A stretch of 64,000 nt of DNA, from contig OX438750.1 in the NCBI GenBank assembly GCA_949316235.1, forward strand, positions 4,354,501 to 4,418,500, given 5' to 3'. Shown one piece after another: positions 1 through 62,599 of this stretch. Position numbers and translations under genes: made by a program. The notes under the pieces were generated by a model that saw only the letters and a program-made list of their open reading frames with translations, made no database searches and had not been told where the DNA came from. Each line of letters opens with the position of its first letter. Positions within the stretch are counted from its first letter, which is position 1. The stretch comes from Oegoconia quadripuncta. Taxonomy: Eukaryota > Arthropoda > Insecta > Lepidoptera > Autostichidae.

Positions 1-1
1 A

Positions 2-484
2 TCAAAACAGATCTTACAATGTAAACAATACGGAGGTCAAAGACAATTACACTTTAAAATTGGAGACATTGTGTTAGTAAAAAAACACTACTACAACGGA
101 AATAAGTATACTTGGATAAAAGGACAAATTGAAAGCATTCTTGGATCACGGATGTTTCTGATATTCATACCAATGTTGGACCTGTCAGTAAAGAAACATG
201 CCGATCAAGTCGTAGCATACAAAGGTCAAGCGCAATTTCGGCAGTATGCTTCATCTGACGATAGTACAGACTACGGATTTATTCATGCCGAAAGTGTGGG
301 TGAGAGTGCGAACGCTAGAGAGGAAACAGAGGGCACCATTACAGGAGAGAATATTGCAGAGTCTTCGGCTATTTCATCGTCAGAGGAAATGCAGAGCGCG
401 GATGAGACCTGGGAACCATCCACTGTTTCTGTTGAACAAGACACACCTCCAAGGGTCCCCTGTCTAAGACCACGTATAAGATGA
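2..484 (+). CDS. gypsy Pol polyprotein, C-terminal end (partial)
   Basis: An open frame enters from the left edge and stops at 482-484. It reads as the tail of a gypsy-type Pol after the integrase core: a basic and hydrophobic stretch with 'GDIVLVKKHY', 'WIKGQIESILGSR' and 'KKHADQVVAYKG' matches the small beta-barrel that ends integrase in elements of the K02A2.6-like type, where W-x-G and the final K-R/K-H-x-D-Q are usual. The last 60 or so residues are acidic and Ser/Glu-rich and end in Pro/Arg, as is common in this lineage. The catalytic core is upstream of the window. Family assignment is from remembered motif patterns only. Confidence 0.75.
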   Translation, partial: SKQILQCKQYGGQRQLHFKIGDIVLVKKHYYNGNKYTWIKGQIESILGSRMFLIFIPMLDLSVKKHADQVVAYKGQAQFRQYASSDDSTDYGFIHAESVGESANAREETEGTITGENIAESSAISSSEEMQSADETWEPSTVSVEQDTPPRVPCLRPRIR

Positions 485-550
485 ACCGAATATGTAATTA
501 TAGTATATATTAAAAGGTATTGGAGATACATACTATTGGTGGAGGGATAT

Positions 551-686
551 TGTATAGGTTAAGTGAAGGTATTTGCACATACCTGTCAAACAGTCAGTCT
601 TATTAAACCGTTGGTGTCCATCAAAGAGTAGAATAATACAACCGGAAGTCCATAGCCGCGTTTTATTAAAGCTCCATACACCATAC
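551..686 (+). repeat. 3' LTR of the gypsy element
   Basis: The LTR follows the purine tract and runs from TGTATAGG to CATACA. The end could instead be the CATACA at 675-680. It contains TTATTAAA-type AT-rich sequence near its end. The partner LTR is outside the window, so the bounds are estimates. Confidence 0.55.
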
Positions 687-749
687 ATCGTCATATACAT
701 CACCATTTCAAACGAGAGTTATGTGTTACTTTTGTGCGTTTATATGCAG

Positions 750-8191
<7,442 letters not shown>

Positions 8192-8348
8192 GAAAAAAAA
8201 AATCGAAACTTGTCCAATGTACTAAAATTATTTAATGTAATATTATATTAAATTTTTGTTAATTTTGTTAATTATTTAGGTTCCTAATGCGAGGTTTTAT
8301 TGAGCCGATACGGAAAACGGAAGGTGTGTGTGTTTTCACATGTATCTC

Positions 8349-8354
8349 AATAAA
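8349..8354 (+). promoter_or_regulatory. candidate poly(A) signal of ATP synthase beta
   Basis: The first AATAAA after the stop codon, about 158 nt downstream, just before a truncated SINE. A second AATAAA lies at 8630-8635. Neither is proven. Confidence 0.35.
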
Positions 8355-8374
8355 CGTGGCCCGTTTCAATGTTG

Positions 8375-8490
8375 ACCGCCTCCCTGGCTCAATGTAAACA
8401 ACATAGGGTTTACGATTCACTGGTCGCGGGTTCGATCCCCAGTGGGATACATATTTCATGTTTAGTACTCGATTTTGTTAGTGGTTGCCA
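8375..8490 (+). mobile_element. SINE family A, head only
   Basis: A tRNA-like head: A-box region TGGCTCAATG and B box GGTTCGATCC, followed by a truncated body. Confidence 0.75.
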
Positions 8491-9073
8491 AAGAAGTCTT
8501 TTTTACAATTCTTATAATTTAGAAGTATTTATAAGCACTACACAACTTATATGATAAAGGAATAAGCATGCATACTAAATAGAAGATTTTTGCAGAGTAT
8601 AAGTTGAAGGTCCTAACCAGTTGTGCATAAATAAAGTATTTTTTTAAATATATATTTAAGATTAAATTAGGAGGAAGATTTGTAGCCATATTTGGTCAAA
8701 ATCGGGCTAGATGATTGATTGAAAAGAGACAAACCCTGTGAGTTTCTCGCTAGCTCTTCTCAGTAGTGGTCGCGTTCCGAGCTAGTGGTAGTTTAAAAAA
8801 CAAATGACGTTCATAAGTGCATATTGTATTGCCTACATGAATAAATAATTTTCATTTCATATTTAATTTGTGACAATAGTTTTTAAATAGGTATTATTTA
8901 TATATTATTATTTATTTATTTATTTATTTATTTTTAATAATTTTTTTTTTTTTTTGTAGCTCTGACGGGTGTTCCTAAATATTTTTTTAAAAGCCTTAAG
9001 CCAGTTTATTGCGGCCTCAATTGAGGAAGACAGATTTCTCGCTCAAACCTACATGTATCGAAAAAAATAAATT

Positions 9074-9393
9074 AACCGCCTCCGTGGCTCAGAGTAAACA
9101 ACATTGGGTTACGACTCTGAGGTCGCGGGTTCGATCCCAGCGAGGTACATGTTTAAGTACTCGGTTTGGTTGGTGGTAGGCCATTTTAAATGTCCGCCTG
9201 GCTAGCTACCACCATCTTATCTAAATCTGCCGCCAAGCAGCAATGTTAATAGCATTGTTGTGTTCCGGTTGTCAGAGATAAGATAGAAAGTCCTCCAAAT
9301 GTGTTGGGGTTTCCGGGTCAGTACGATTCCACCTTCGACATCATCTTCACTTAACATCAGATGTGATTGAGGTCAAGTACCAACCCATTGTGT
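9074..9393 (+). mobile_element. SINE family A, near full length
   Basis: The head is 'ACCGCCTCCGTGGCTCAGAG' with B box GGTTCGATCCC. The body has 'GTCCGCCTGGCTAGCTACCA' and 'CCGGTTGTCAGAGATAAG', and the tail 'ATGTGATTGAGGTCAAGTAC'. The last bases and A-run are missing. Confidence 0.9.
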
Positions 9394-9660
9394 AGTCCGG
9401 TTTCTTGAATCATCTCCGGAATGATGAAAAGCCTCATCATTCCGGACTAAATCATCGGACTAGTGATCAAGGCGCATTTTTAGGGGTAATATCCAACCCT
9501 CGTTTAAGTATAAGAAGAGATACAGGAGATATAGGAAGACCCCAGCTGTAGCACTGCTCTATGACGTCATCAGCTACGCCGTGGCGTTAGCGTTACGCCA
9601 TAGTCATCCCAGTGCTACGCGAGGGGAAGATGCGGGGAAGGTGGTCACTCCTGTGTGCGA

Positions 9661-9836
9661 AGTGTAAGTTTTGTCTCGTTTTTAACTTTACCATCGCTTT
9701 CGCGTTTACGAAAAAAGTCCCTATGAAATAAATCGTTTTGCAAACTATCCGCTAGAGGCGCTGCACATTTCTCCATACAAATCTTCACGTAAACGTGAAC
9801 GCGATAGTAAAGTTAAGTCGATACAAAACTTACACT
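9661..9836. mobile_element. palindromic MITE
   Basis: Ends AGTGTAAGTTTTGT and ACAAAACTTACACT are perfect inverted repeats of 14 bp. Pairing continues inward through AACTTTAC..ATCGC and CGCGTTTACG with small gaps. There is no coding capacity. Confidence 0.8.
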
Positions 9837-9922
9837 CCGCCCTCTGTTTGAGCTATTGTCAAGAGCGCGCGTGGCAATGGTTGATAAACACCACAAATAT
9901 TATTTCAGAGTTGTCTCATTTC

Positions 9923-10256
9923 AACCGCCTCCGTGGCTCAATGTAAACAACATTGGGTTTACGACCCGGAGGTCGCGGGTTCGATCCCCAGCGGGGTACA
10001 TGTTTAAGTACTTGGTTTGGTTGGTGGTAGGGCGTTTTAAATGTCCGCCTGGCTAGCTACCACCATCTTATCTAAATCTGCCGCCAAGAAGCAATGTTAA
10101 TAGCATTGTTGTGTTCCGGTTGGCAGAGATAAGATAGCCAGTCCCCCAAATGTGTTGGGGTTTCCGGGTCAGTACGCTTCCACTTTCGTCCTCATCTTCA
10201 CTTAACATCAGGTGTGATTGAGGTCAAGTACGAACCCGTCGTGCATAAAAAAAAAA
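9923..10256 (+). mobile_element. SINE family A, full length with A-run
   Basis: A complete copy from ACCGCCTCCGTGGCTCAATG to GTGCATAAAAAA, about 334 bp. It is a good reference copy for the family. Confidence 0.92.
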
Positions 10257-11185
10257 TTGAACTAACAATTAATATCAAACCAGCATAGATGGTATATAGA
10301 TGCTACTAAGTTCATATGCGACCTCGGCAACAACCCGGGTTTATGTAAAGTGTAGGGTAAAGGGTTAACTATTAAAATGCTGTTGCAGCCGCCTGTTCCC
10401 ACGGCAGCTCTTTTGTGGGGTTATAACCCTACATATTCGAATTGGCGTTTCAATTTTCAACCTATTCAAAGGTTAGAGAATGATAAACTTCATACATATA
10501 TAATGTTTTTCAATTACTAATAAATAATAAATGTATATATTTATTTACAGAACTGATGTACCTATACTGCGTGTAAGGGACAACCCGACATTCCCTTAAT
10601 AGGCATGTTATTTAATTCAAAATAAATCTAAATCCGAGATCCAAATTAAAATATCTTATTTACTTCGGTCGTAAATAAATATCCAAATAAATGGAAGAAA
10701 ATGACTCTTAACGCACACTATACACACGGCTATTATTGACTGGTTGGTATGATATAGTAGATGGCGTACTTCCATAGATTTCAAATCTGTGCGTACTTCA
10801 TTCTTTAACTTGATGCAACGTTGTCAGGTTACCAATTGCATTTATGAGGAAGCTTACAATAGATTTTTTTTTCTATTGACATAAAAAAGACTACTGAAGT
10901 TATTGTATCGAGGTACCTTTTTTTTTAGAAAAAATAAACTAAAAAGCCAAAAATTGTTTGTCTTCAATATTTGTACGCCCTAACAGGTCGATTTTGTTGG
11001 ACTACTCACCTATCTATAAAAAAAACCCTGTATATACCCCAAATCTATCAAATAAATAATTTTCTATTTTTTTTTCTTTAACAAAAAGAAATCTAGGTTT
11101 TTGAAAATGAACTCCATATTTAAAGATCTTGGCTACTTTCAAGATGAAGTATTCAGCAACCCAATTACACAACACATAGTATTTT

Positions 11186-11235
11186 AACCGACTTCAAAAA
11201 GGAGGAGGTTCTCAATTCGTCCATTTGTATGTTTT
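11186..11235 (+). repeat. lepidopteran dispersed motif
   Basis: 'AACCGACTTCAAAAAGGAGG' followed by AGGTTCTCAATTCG. I recognise this as a very common motif in moth and butterfly genomes. A relic is at 54118. Confidence 0.6.
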
Positions 11236-11495
11236 TTTTTTATTTACACATACCTCTCATGTATGTTTGATCTGTATTTTATTACAGTCGGGGTATTTTT
11301 CTGCAACATTTGTACAATAACCGCTGAGGAAAGAAAGGTCTGGTGTTAAAGTAGTCGCGTTATATTTAACTAACAATAGATAGGTAGGCTCCATAGTTAT
11401 TAGCTGGCAATTTGAAGTAGAAAAGTTCTGTTCCGTAAAGAAAACTGTGGAGACGCACAATTTTGTAAACTAATTATTTATTTTTATTTATTTTA

Positions 11496-11699
11496 ATATC
11501 CTTAGACATACACACAGCGCCATCTAGTTCCACAGTAAGCATCTATAGGCTTGTGTTGTGGATGCCAGATGGTTGATATACTACATAAATACATTTTTTT
11601 TTGTAAATAAATACTTATTATAAATGAAACATCCATAACTCGGGTACACATGTCCGTATTCATTACACAAACACATGCCCCTAGCGGGATTCGAACCCG
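11496..11699 (-). mobile_element. SINE family B
   Basis: On the - strand it runs from the B box region GGTTCGAATCCCGC to the TAGATGGCGCTGTGTG end. The first part of the tRNA-like head is missing. Confidence 0.85.
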
Positions 11700-11738
11700 A
11701 AATTCAAATAAACTATTTCAACTTTTCTATTTTATGGT

Positions 11739-12083
11739 AATCGCCTCCGTGGCTCAATGTAAACACGTAGGGTTTACGAATCGGAGGTCGCGGGTTCGAT
11801 CCCCAGCGGGGTACATGTTTAGTACTCGGTTTGGTTGGTGGTAGGGCAAATGTCCGCCTAACCAGGCGGCTGGTAGCTAGCCAGCTACCACCACCTTATC
11901 GAAATCTGCCGCCAAACAGCAATGTTAAATAGCATTGTTGTATTCCGGTTGTCAGAGATAAGATAACCAGTTCCCCAAATATTTAGGTTTCCGGGTCAGT
12001 ATGCTTCCACCTTCGGCCTCATCTTTACTTAACATCAGGTATGATTGAGGTCAAGTGCTAACCCGTTGTTGTGCATAAAAAAA
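11739..12083 (+). mobile_element. SINE family A, near full length
   Basis: Head TCGCCTCCGTGGCTCAATG, B box GGTTCGATCCC, and end GTTGTGCATAAAAAAA. There is a small internal expansion around 'CCAGGCGGCTGGTAGCTAGC'. Confidence 0.9.
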
Positions 12084-12192
12084 CCGGCGCTCGCAAGAGA
12101 CTCTGGGCTCACTTCACTTTTTCATATATTCTATGTAGTAATTCTGTCAAACACTGGTGTTTGAAGAGGCTAGCGTATATACGTATATGTAT

Positions 12193-12234
12193 AATACCGT
12201 TCTTTGGCTAAATATTCAGCCAAAGAACGGTATT
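12193..12234. repeat. perfect hairpin, 17-bp stem
   Basis: AATACCGTTCTTTGGCT and AGCCAAAGAACGGTATT flank an 8-nt loop. The pairing is perfect over 17 bp. There is no T-run after it and no repeat copies that I noticed. Confidence 0.75.
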
Positions 12235-13589
12235 CGTTGTCGACTGTGGGTTCGTAAACTACGAATTGGTAATGCTTATGACTACGTGACGTGAATCTGC
12301 AGTTTTTGCACGCGCATTCAAAAGCGAACGATTCAAAAATCCAACTCTGAATTCTTGATAGCTGGGGCTCTACAAAAGCCGTATTAATAATTCACGATAG
12401 ATGATGATGATAATTCATCAATTTTCGGAAATCCCATCATAATTGAGAAATTTCTTCAACATTACAATTCTTTTCAAGTTTGCTGTTATTATTGCCAAAC
12501 AAAGAAAATAGGAGTTAAGACTTTTTTATAATAAATATTGTACTTTTTTCTTGCACTTTTATGTGGCTGATTTATACGCTGTGAGCACGGACTAGAAAAA
12601 TTTTGGTCGTGCGCATGTTGGCTTTGGCCATTTATTCCCAGCAGTCCTATTAGTTCTCGAAGATTCTAAGAGATGGCGCTGCTTTATCTACTAAGAAAAA
12701 CCTGAAAAAGATTTGTTCGCGCGACCATTTCTATATCACAAGTCAATGGCAAAAACAATTTAATTTGACCACTGCTTTATACCTACCGCATATTTCTTGT
12801 GCCCAATTATGACCAGTTATGGTTTTTTGCTATATACAAGGGAAGAGACGAGTAGGTCTCCTGCCATATTGAAGGCTGACCGCCCGCTTAAATAATTTGT
12901 AAGTTGAATGCCGTCTCCACAGTTGACATTGTTCGAGTTATACCTGTCGCTCATAACGCGTTCCGTCGACGTCGCTGTAAGCGCCAATTATAACGCCACG
13001 ACGCCATGTTTGTTGGAAAAGGTGCTTTTCTAAGCGCTTGGCCAATATTTTAAAAATAAACAGATATATTAGCTCTCGTTCAGCATCTTAGGGAGAAGGG
13101 AGTGACTGAAAACCAGCGCTACTCGAGATCATGTTCTCAAGTCTGAGTGAGCTGAGACACTTTATTTTACCTAATAACAATACCTAAGTATACTAACCTA
13201 ATTATACAATATAATCGGTAGGTAACTAAACAAACTGATTAATATATGCCTACATCTATATACATTAGAAACTGTTGTGCCTTCGCTATTAGAGCAATGA
13301 ATAGCATTTGTATTTGTATATATAGAGTCTAACAAATTTTATCCGACAAATTTTGGCAATTGCACGTACATGACAATAAAATAATATATTCATAAAAAAA
13401 ACTAGCCTTAAAAATTTATCTTTCCGAGTAAAAAAATTAAATGTAAGTGCAAATGAAAATACAAATTAACAGACTTACTTCATTTCGATTGTAGGTAACC
13501 TTATTTTATCAACGAAAAAAAAAAGGCAACGTTCATATGGAGGACGGCAAAGGGGGTGGCGGGGCACAGGGCGCAACCAATCTTCCCGC

Positions 13590-13722
13590 CAGTCGCATCT
13601 CAAACTACAACCGGCGCGTGCGTTATTGAAAAAAATAAATTGAACTACCTATGCCAAACACGTCTATTTCACTTACCTAATATAATATTTTTCCCCTATG
13701 GTAAAAAAACGATCCGTGTAGT
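13590..13722. repeat. dispersed repeat H, copy 1
   Basis: 'CCGCCAGTCGCATCTCAAAC', GGCGCGTGCG, an A-run, then 'CACTTACCTAATATAATATT' and a TATGGTAAAAAA end. Matching copies are at 49305-49375 with 49790-49945, and at 60177-60310. Family unknown. Confidence 0.5.
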
Positions 13723-13726
13723 GACG

Positions 13727-13851
13727 GTGATGAATACCAACATTTATTCCCGAGTTATGGATGTTTATATACATATTTATGTATGTTTATCCGATATGTA
13801 GTATCTATAGTACAAGCTTTGCTTAGTTTGAGACGAGATGATAGGTAGGTA
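13727..13851 (+). mobile_element. SINE family C, body
   Basis: 'ATTTATGTATGTTTATCCG' and 'AGTACAAGCTTTGCTTAGTT' match the copy at 49398-49633. The tRNA-like head is missing. Confidence 0.75.
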
Positions 13852-14682
13852 TGGATCACGAGGATCACCGTCGATCACGAGCTCCATATTCTCTACGATT
13901 GCGGCGCTTGAGCAACGAGTTTCCTCAGCCATGGTTTCTGACATTCACAAAGTTCTTAATTATAAAGCATGGATACAGTTTCTATACAACCGTTTTCTAC
14001 GTGGAGTCATTGGAGTGTTCAATTGCAAACTAGCACGTCTACGGCGTAGCAAGTTCAACTACGTTGTAGCACTCGCAAGAGAGACGCCCGTCTTCTGTTT
14101 ACTGCTACGATAGCGCTACAGCAACGCCAAGTCGAGCGCAAAGCAATAGTTTTTAGCAATACTAAAACACCTTTTCTGCTGGGCTAGCGTGAGCATAGCT
14201 TTCTATAACGACATATAGATATCTTTTTTTTTGTTTTAATCATCCACATTATCTTATCTTATCCGTGATTTTTACCGCGTTTATAATTTCTTTTTTATTT
14301 AAGCTCACAGTGGGTGTCCTCGGGGATAAAAGTGTCTTAGCCTTGGGCAGACTTGAATCCTTCGCATCATTCAGGATTCTTACAATAATTACAATGACTA
14401 CGTTCGGAAATTAACTACAGAATCCTTCATTTCGCTCAGAATTCAATATGCTGCCCATGACATAAGACTCTGCTTTATCCCCTTATTGCTAATGTACTAT
14501 TTCGATTTTAATTGTATTAGTTTAGTTTAGCAGATCACAGAGTTATAATCACTTCTATATGTAGATAATATCACTATTGTATTCCACCAGCTGTGTATCA
14601 CAAATAAATTATTTGAATTTACATAAGAAAAATACGTAAACAAACACCAAAAGTAGACACCATAAAACACCCAGCAATCAAG

Positions 14683-14960
14683 CACGTGATCCTTAATGAC
14701 TTTCATTAAATATTCAAGACGCATCGTTACACTCTATGTCATAAAGGTTAGGGCAAATACAAAATTATATTTTACCTTCCAATACAAACACTATTTACAA
14801 AGCGTTTCATATTAAAACTGTTGGTACACGGATTTACGAACGGAAAATATAACTTTGCAGCACGGTAACGCTCGGAAAATTGTGAGGCGTGGCTTATATA
14901 ACCGACCAATAGGAGCGAGGGAAATTACCTAACTATTAACGGGTTAGCCAATCAGCGGGC
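14683..14960 (+). promoter_or_regulatory. candidate promoter of the bZIP gene
   Basis: TATATAA at 14895-14901 is followed by CCAAT-type motifs (GACCAATAGG, and AGCCAATCAG near 14947). An E-box CACGTG lies at 14683-14688. The bZIP ATG is about 450 nt further on. PAR-type bZIP genes are often clock-controlled through CACGTG, but this motif occurs elsewhere in the window too, so the link is inference. Confidence 0.3.
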
Positions 14961-15346
14961 GCGTGAAAAATTACACAAGGTGACTAGGTGGTTTTCTTTA
15001 AGCCGTAATTTGTAGAGGCTTAGTGTGTGGGTGGCATTATTGACTTTCGCGCGGTTTGCTTACCTATTTAATATTTAAATTTAAAGAAAATACAATTGGA
15101 TAAAAACAACGCTAAATAGAATTAACAACAAATCTTATTTATGATTCGCGCGGCCTTCTTTAAGAACTTGTCCATCTTTCCAGTAACAAGCGTAGGTATT
15201 TTCTAAAAAAAAATAATCATCCTAAATACTATGAATAGCCTTTAAATATTTAGATGATTTAAATCCAAAAATTTGAAGTACTAGGGTAACAGAGATTCGT
15301 TGGATCAGTACGATTCCTTGAAATTCAAAGAAACGATTTAGAGAAA

Positions 15347-34848
<19,502 letters not shown>

Positions 34849-34856
<8 letters not shown>

Positions 34857-35345
34857 ACATCTCCCTTCGTTGACTAAATTTCTACCGTCGCTGACTAAAT
34901 ATAGATGTCTATCGTAGACATAGTTGACTATTTATCTTAACTAGAAATTCACTATAATGCTATCATTGCTGACTAATCTACCGTCGCTGACTAAACATCT
35001 ACTATCGCTGACTAAACATCTATCTTTGCTGACTAATCTACTACGCTGACTAATCCACCGCAGGCACAATACCGTAGCTGACTAAATATCAACCATCTCT
35101 GACTAAACATCTACCATAGCTGACTAAAAATCTAGCAGTGCTAATTAAAAATGTATAATTCTTGACTAATCTACCATCGCTTACAAAAAATCTGACAATG
35201 ATAAATCTATCATTACCGACTAATCTAACATGCCGAATTAAAAATCTAGCAGTGCTGACTAAAAATCTATCATCGTTGACTAATCTACCATCACCAACTA
35301 AACATCTACCGTCGTCATCTACTAAACACCTACCAACCAAACATA
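34849..35345. repeat. tandem array of 21-bp TGACTAA units, part 1
   Basis: The basic unit is about GCTGACTAAACATCTACCAT plus C. About fourteen exact TGACTAA words occur, plus variants. It begins inside the last codons of the bZIP gene and fills its 3' UTR region. The Ser/Asn/Leu- and Asp/Gly/Arg-rich frames across it are artefacts. Confidence 0.9.
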
Positions 35346-35745
35346 CAAGACTACAATCGATTGCTAATCAAAATAGGCTCAGATACTGCAATATTAGCGG
35401 TATGTAGACCCCTTTCTTTTAAAAATATAACTAACTTTATCTACTCACTTAACAACATACTGCAAAAATTTCTTCAAAATTTGTTCTACGAGGATACAGA
35501 GAAGTTATTGACTGTCTTGAAGGAGCCTTTAAGCATAGATTTATTCTGTATACCTACTTTATTTATAGATATCTAGTTTGTACCTACAGACGGTTATATT
35601 ATTTTAGTTTATAAAAGTCCTAGCTTCGCCTGAATCACAGGATTTTCCTAGTTCAGGCACTAGTGGTACAATTGCATTCAGTATTATTATGTAGATTCTA
35701 TGTTTCAATGTACCATTTGAATTGTTAAATGATTTGACCTACCGT

Positions 35746-35905
35746 CGTGGACTAAACGAACATCTACCCTTTCTGACTAATCTACCATCACTTACTAAAT
35801 ATCTACCCTCGTTGACTAAACAAACATCTACCATTTTTGACTAATCTACCATCCATCACTACCTAAACATCTACCAACGCTGACTAAAACTCTAGCATTG
35901 CTGAC
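35746..35905. repeat. tandem array of TGACTAA units, part 2
   Basis: Four exact TGACTAA words plus variants with the same CATCTACCA spacer, after a 400-bp gap. Confidence 0.8.
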
Positions 35906-36604
35906 GACGTAATTGAAAATCACTGTTTAAGAATTCGCATCACATGCGTGGAAGTAGTTTAATTAGTTAATAATATATATATATTGACATATGTGCAATT
36001 TCATTTGTTATGTGTACCTCGTTTATTCCGTGGAAACTATTCACTTCGACTAAAAAGTAGATATCTTATATCCAGAACATGTTGCAGCTGTGTCCCAAAT
36101 TGTATGCAAATCCGTCCATCTGTTTGGCCGAAACAAACGTAAAGAGATCGGTGGTTGTAACAGTGTCTTGGCATGTCCGCTATCGGATACTGTACAAGAT
36201 GGTGCAGACAGGTATAAACAGACGACAATGATCGCCTGTCTATATCTTCTTGCTTCCGATAGATGAAGGCCCAGTATCAGCTGTAGGGAACCATAAGAAG
36301 GCACAATGGAGTGACATAGTCAAATTGACTAAACTCCTTAAAAATAGAAGAAAAAAAAACAAACGTACTTACCTATATTTTTTTTTCATTTATAACATTA
36401 GTTAGTGGGAAGTTCTCTGTAAATATTACAGTACAATCTCACATCTTCAACACTTTCGACTGCGAAAATGAAGCAGCTTTTACAGATTTAAACTTATTTG
36501 TGAAGTCGAAAATGACTTTGACCTACATGATCAAAACCCATAAACGGTAAGGGAGGTCAGTGAAAATTACCAGAAAAATCATCTAAAATGTTAGGTAATA
36601 CTAT

Positions 36605-36732
36605 ACGCAAGATCACTTCTCAAGAATTCGCCTCAGCGGCGAATGAATGATAGTCTTGAGTTTCGTTTTTAATACGTGAAACTCGGCACACGTCTCAAGT
36701 GAGTACTGCTTGAGTATGCCCGTGCGTTAAAA
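36605..36732. mobile_element. MITE L, internal fragment
   Basis: 'GATCACTTCTCAAGAATTCG', CTCAGCGGCGAATG and 'ACGTCTCAAGTGAGTACTGC' match 61468-61590. The terminal repeats are missing. Confidence 0.75.
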
Positions 36733-36882
36733 AATTGTTTTAAAAAACTCACAAATAAAAAACTAACCCGAAGTCCCTGGTTGGGCTGAATAGTATCCAG
36801 AAGGCTGGCCACATTGCCCACTGTATAGCACGCTTGTTTGACCAAAGTATTGGCCGACCCTCTGATCGTGCGATGCGTGTGC

Positions 36883-37021
36883 CGAAAGACGATAGCTCGA
36901 ATGACAACAGCGCGAAGACGATATTGCGAAAGTACTATTGCTCGAAAGTTTCATTGCGCGATGGTTCATTTGCGCGAAAACTTCGTCTTCGCGCTGTTGT
37001 CATTCGAGCTATCGTCTTTCG
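36883..37021. repeat. inverted repeat with 39-bp perfect arms
   Basis: Arms 36883-36921 and 36983-37021 are perfect reverse complements around a 61-bp loop. The loop itself repeats words like TTGCGCGA and GCTCGAAAG. Confidence 0.9.
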
Positions 37022-37897
37022 CTATTGCGTAGTGCACCCATCAAGATAACAAAAAGAGCGCGATCACCCCGTCCCCACGGCCCTAGCGTTTCTACGCTAA
37101 ACGGAGCAAATTTGCACCGCTTAACGCTTTCTACCGAGGTGGCAGTTGAATCGACAGTACTTGGAAGATGGGAAGGAGCAATGGTATCGATGCAGGAAGA
37201 CTGTCGCAATTTCCAAGGAGAACGACCGACGAATTACGACGACGAATACGAATTTTGTCGTCATTCCTCGCCAGTTCGTAAGGTTGCAGGATTACGGGGG
37301 ACATTTCCGTAGCTTAATTTGATAAGATTTGTGGCTCGACCTGGGCAATGGGCAATGGGTGAACCGTATATACAAAAGTACTCTGTGATGGGTGAACTAA
37401 TAAACCACAGAAGCGGAGTAGGTATGTATGTAGGTATTTTTGCTAATTGAATCGGGTAGCGTCATCTAGCGACACCAAATTGAATATAAAACTTCTTCTG
37501 TTCGTTATTAGAGGACGCCACATACACAATGTTTTCTTAGTTATTACGTAAATATTTATTACTACCTGGTACTAGAGGGCGCCAGTTATTGCCACATAAA
37601 AAAATTGAAGGCAAAACGGTAGTCCCATAAATTCTTAATGAAAATATTGAAAAGAATATCACTATGGGCAAACTTATCACATTACAAGAAATATATACGT
37701 AAAATTATTTGATTGTTTTACATATAAGCATCAAATTACGTAACATAACAGTATGTTTCCGTTACGTAAAGATTCTAATGTCACTTGAAGACGGTTAAGC
37801 GATAGGTTATATTCCAATTTATATTCATTTCAATGTTAATGCTCCAATCATAACAGAGCTTTCAGTATAATGAGAAAATAGTTCCCCAAAAATTTGA

Positions 37898-37987
37898 GAA
37901 CATTCTGGTGCTCCCTATTTTTCATCTGGCAAGTCAACGAAAGTCGAAGTGTGCTAGAAAAAAAAAGAAAATTCGTTCTTTCATGAA
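37898..37987 (+). promoter_or_regulatory. candidate heat-shock elements upstream of mortalin
   Basis: GAACATTC (37898-37905), GAAAATTC (37967-37974) and TTCATGAA (37980-37987) are two-unit HSE-type inverted pairs, 80-170 nt upstream of the ATG. Three-unit sites are the functional norm for HSF, so this is suggestive only. Confidence 0.3.
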
Positions 37988-38065
37988 GTTGCGTCACCCA
38001 CATGTTCATTCTAAAGTGAAATAAATCTGAAAATAAATTGAATAGTTAATAATACTGTGATAAAA

Positions 38066-62582
<24,517 letters not shown>

Positions 62583-62599
62583 GTGAGTGCCGTATACTG

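Larger units (their letters stand above)
1..686 (+). mobile_element. Ty3/gypsy retrotransposon, 3' end (truncated by window edge)
   Basis: The window opens inside a Ty3/gypsy LTR retrotransposon. The visible parts are the end of pol (2-484), a short non-coding stretch, a purine-rich tract around 538-547 (GGTGGAGGGA) and a short 3' LTR (about 551-686) carrying the 'TTTTATTAAAGCTCC' segment common in insect gypsy LTRs. It lies in an intron of the ATP synthase beta gene, in the same orientation, and ends only about 65 bp before the next exon. The 5' part and the target duplication are outside the window, so intactness cannot be judged. Confidence 0.8.
8192..15346. other. intergenic region between ATP synthase beta and the bZIP gene
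   Basis: It holds SINE copies (8375-8490, 9074-9393, 9923-10256, 11496-11699, 11739-12083, 13727-13851), an inverted-repeat MITE (9661-9836), a hairpin (12193-12234), a lepidopteran dispersed motif near 11186-11235 and a possible promoter near 14680-14960. In 10260-11180 and 12240-13580 I see AT-rich unique sequence and no convincing gene. Confidence 0.6.
35906..37897. other. intergenic region between the bZIP gene and mortalin
   Basis: It holds a fragment of MITE L (36605-36732, see 61347-61684) and an inverted repeat at 36883-37021. Otherwise it is AT-rich sequence with no gene that I can support. Confidence 0.55.

Noticed and set aside
13838..14113. Two overlapping + strand open frames of 60-91 codons
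   Set aside because: No recognisable domain, no codon bias and no splice context. One overlaps the end of a SINE C copy.
35089..35407. Open frames with repeated Asp-Gly-Arg or Ser-Leu-Thr units
   Set aside because: They read through the TGACTAA minisatellite. There is no splice or start support and no known domain.
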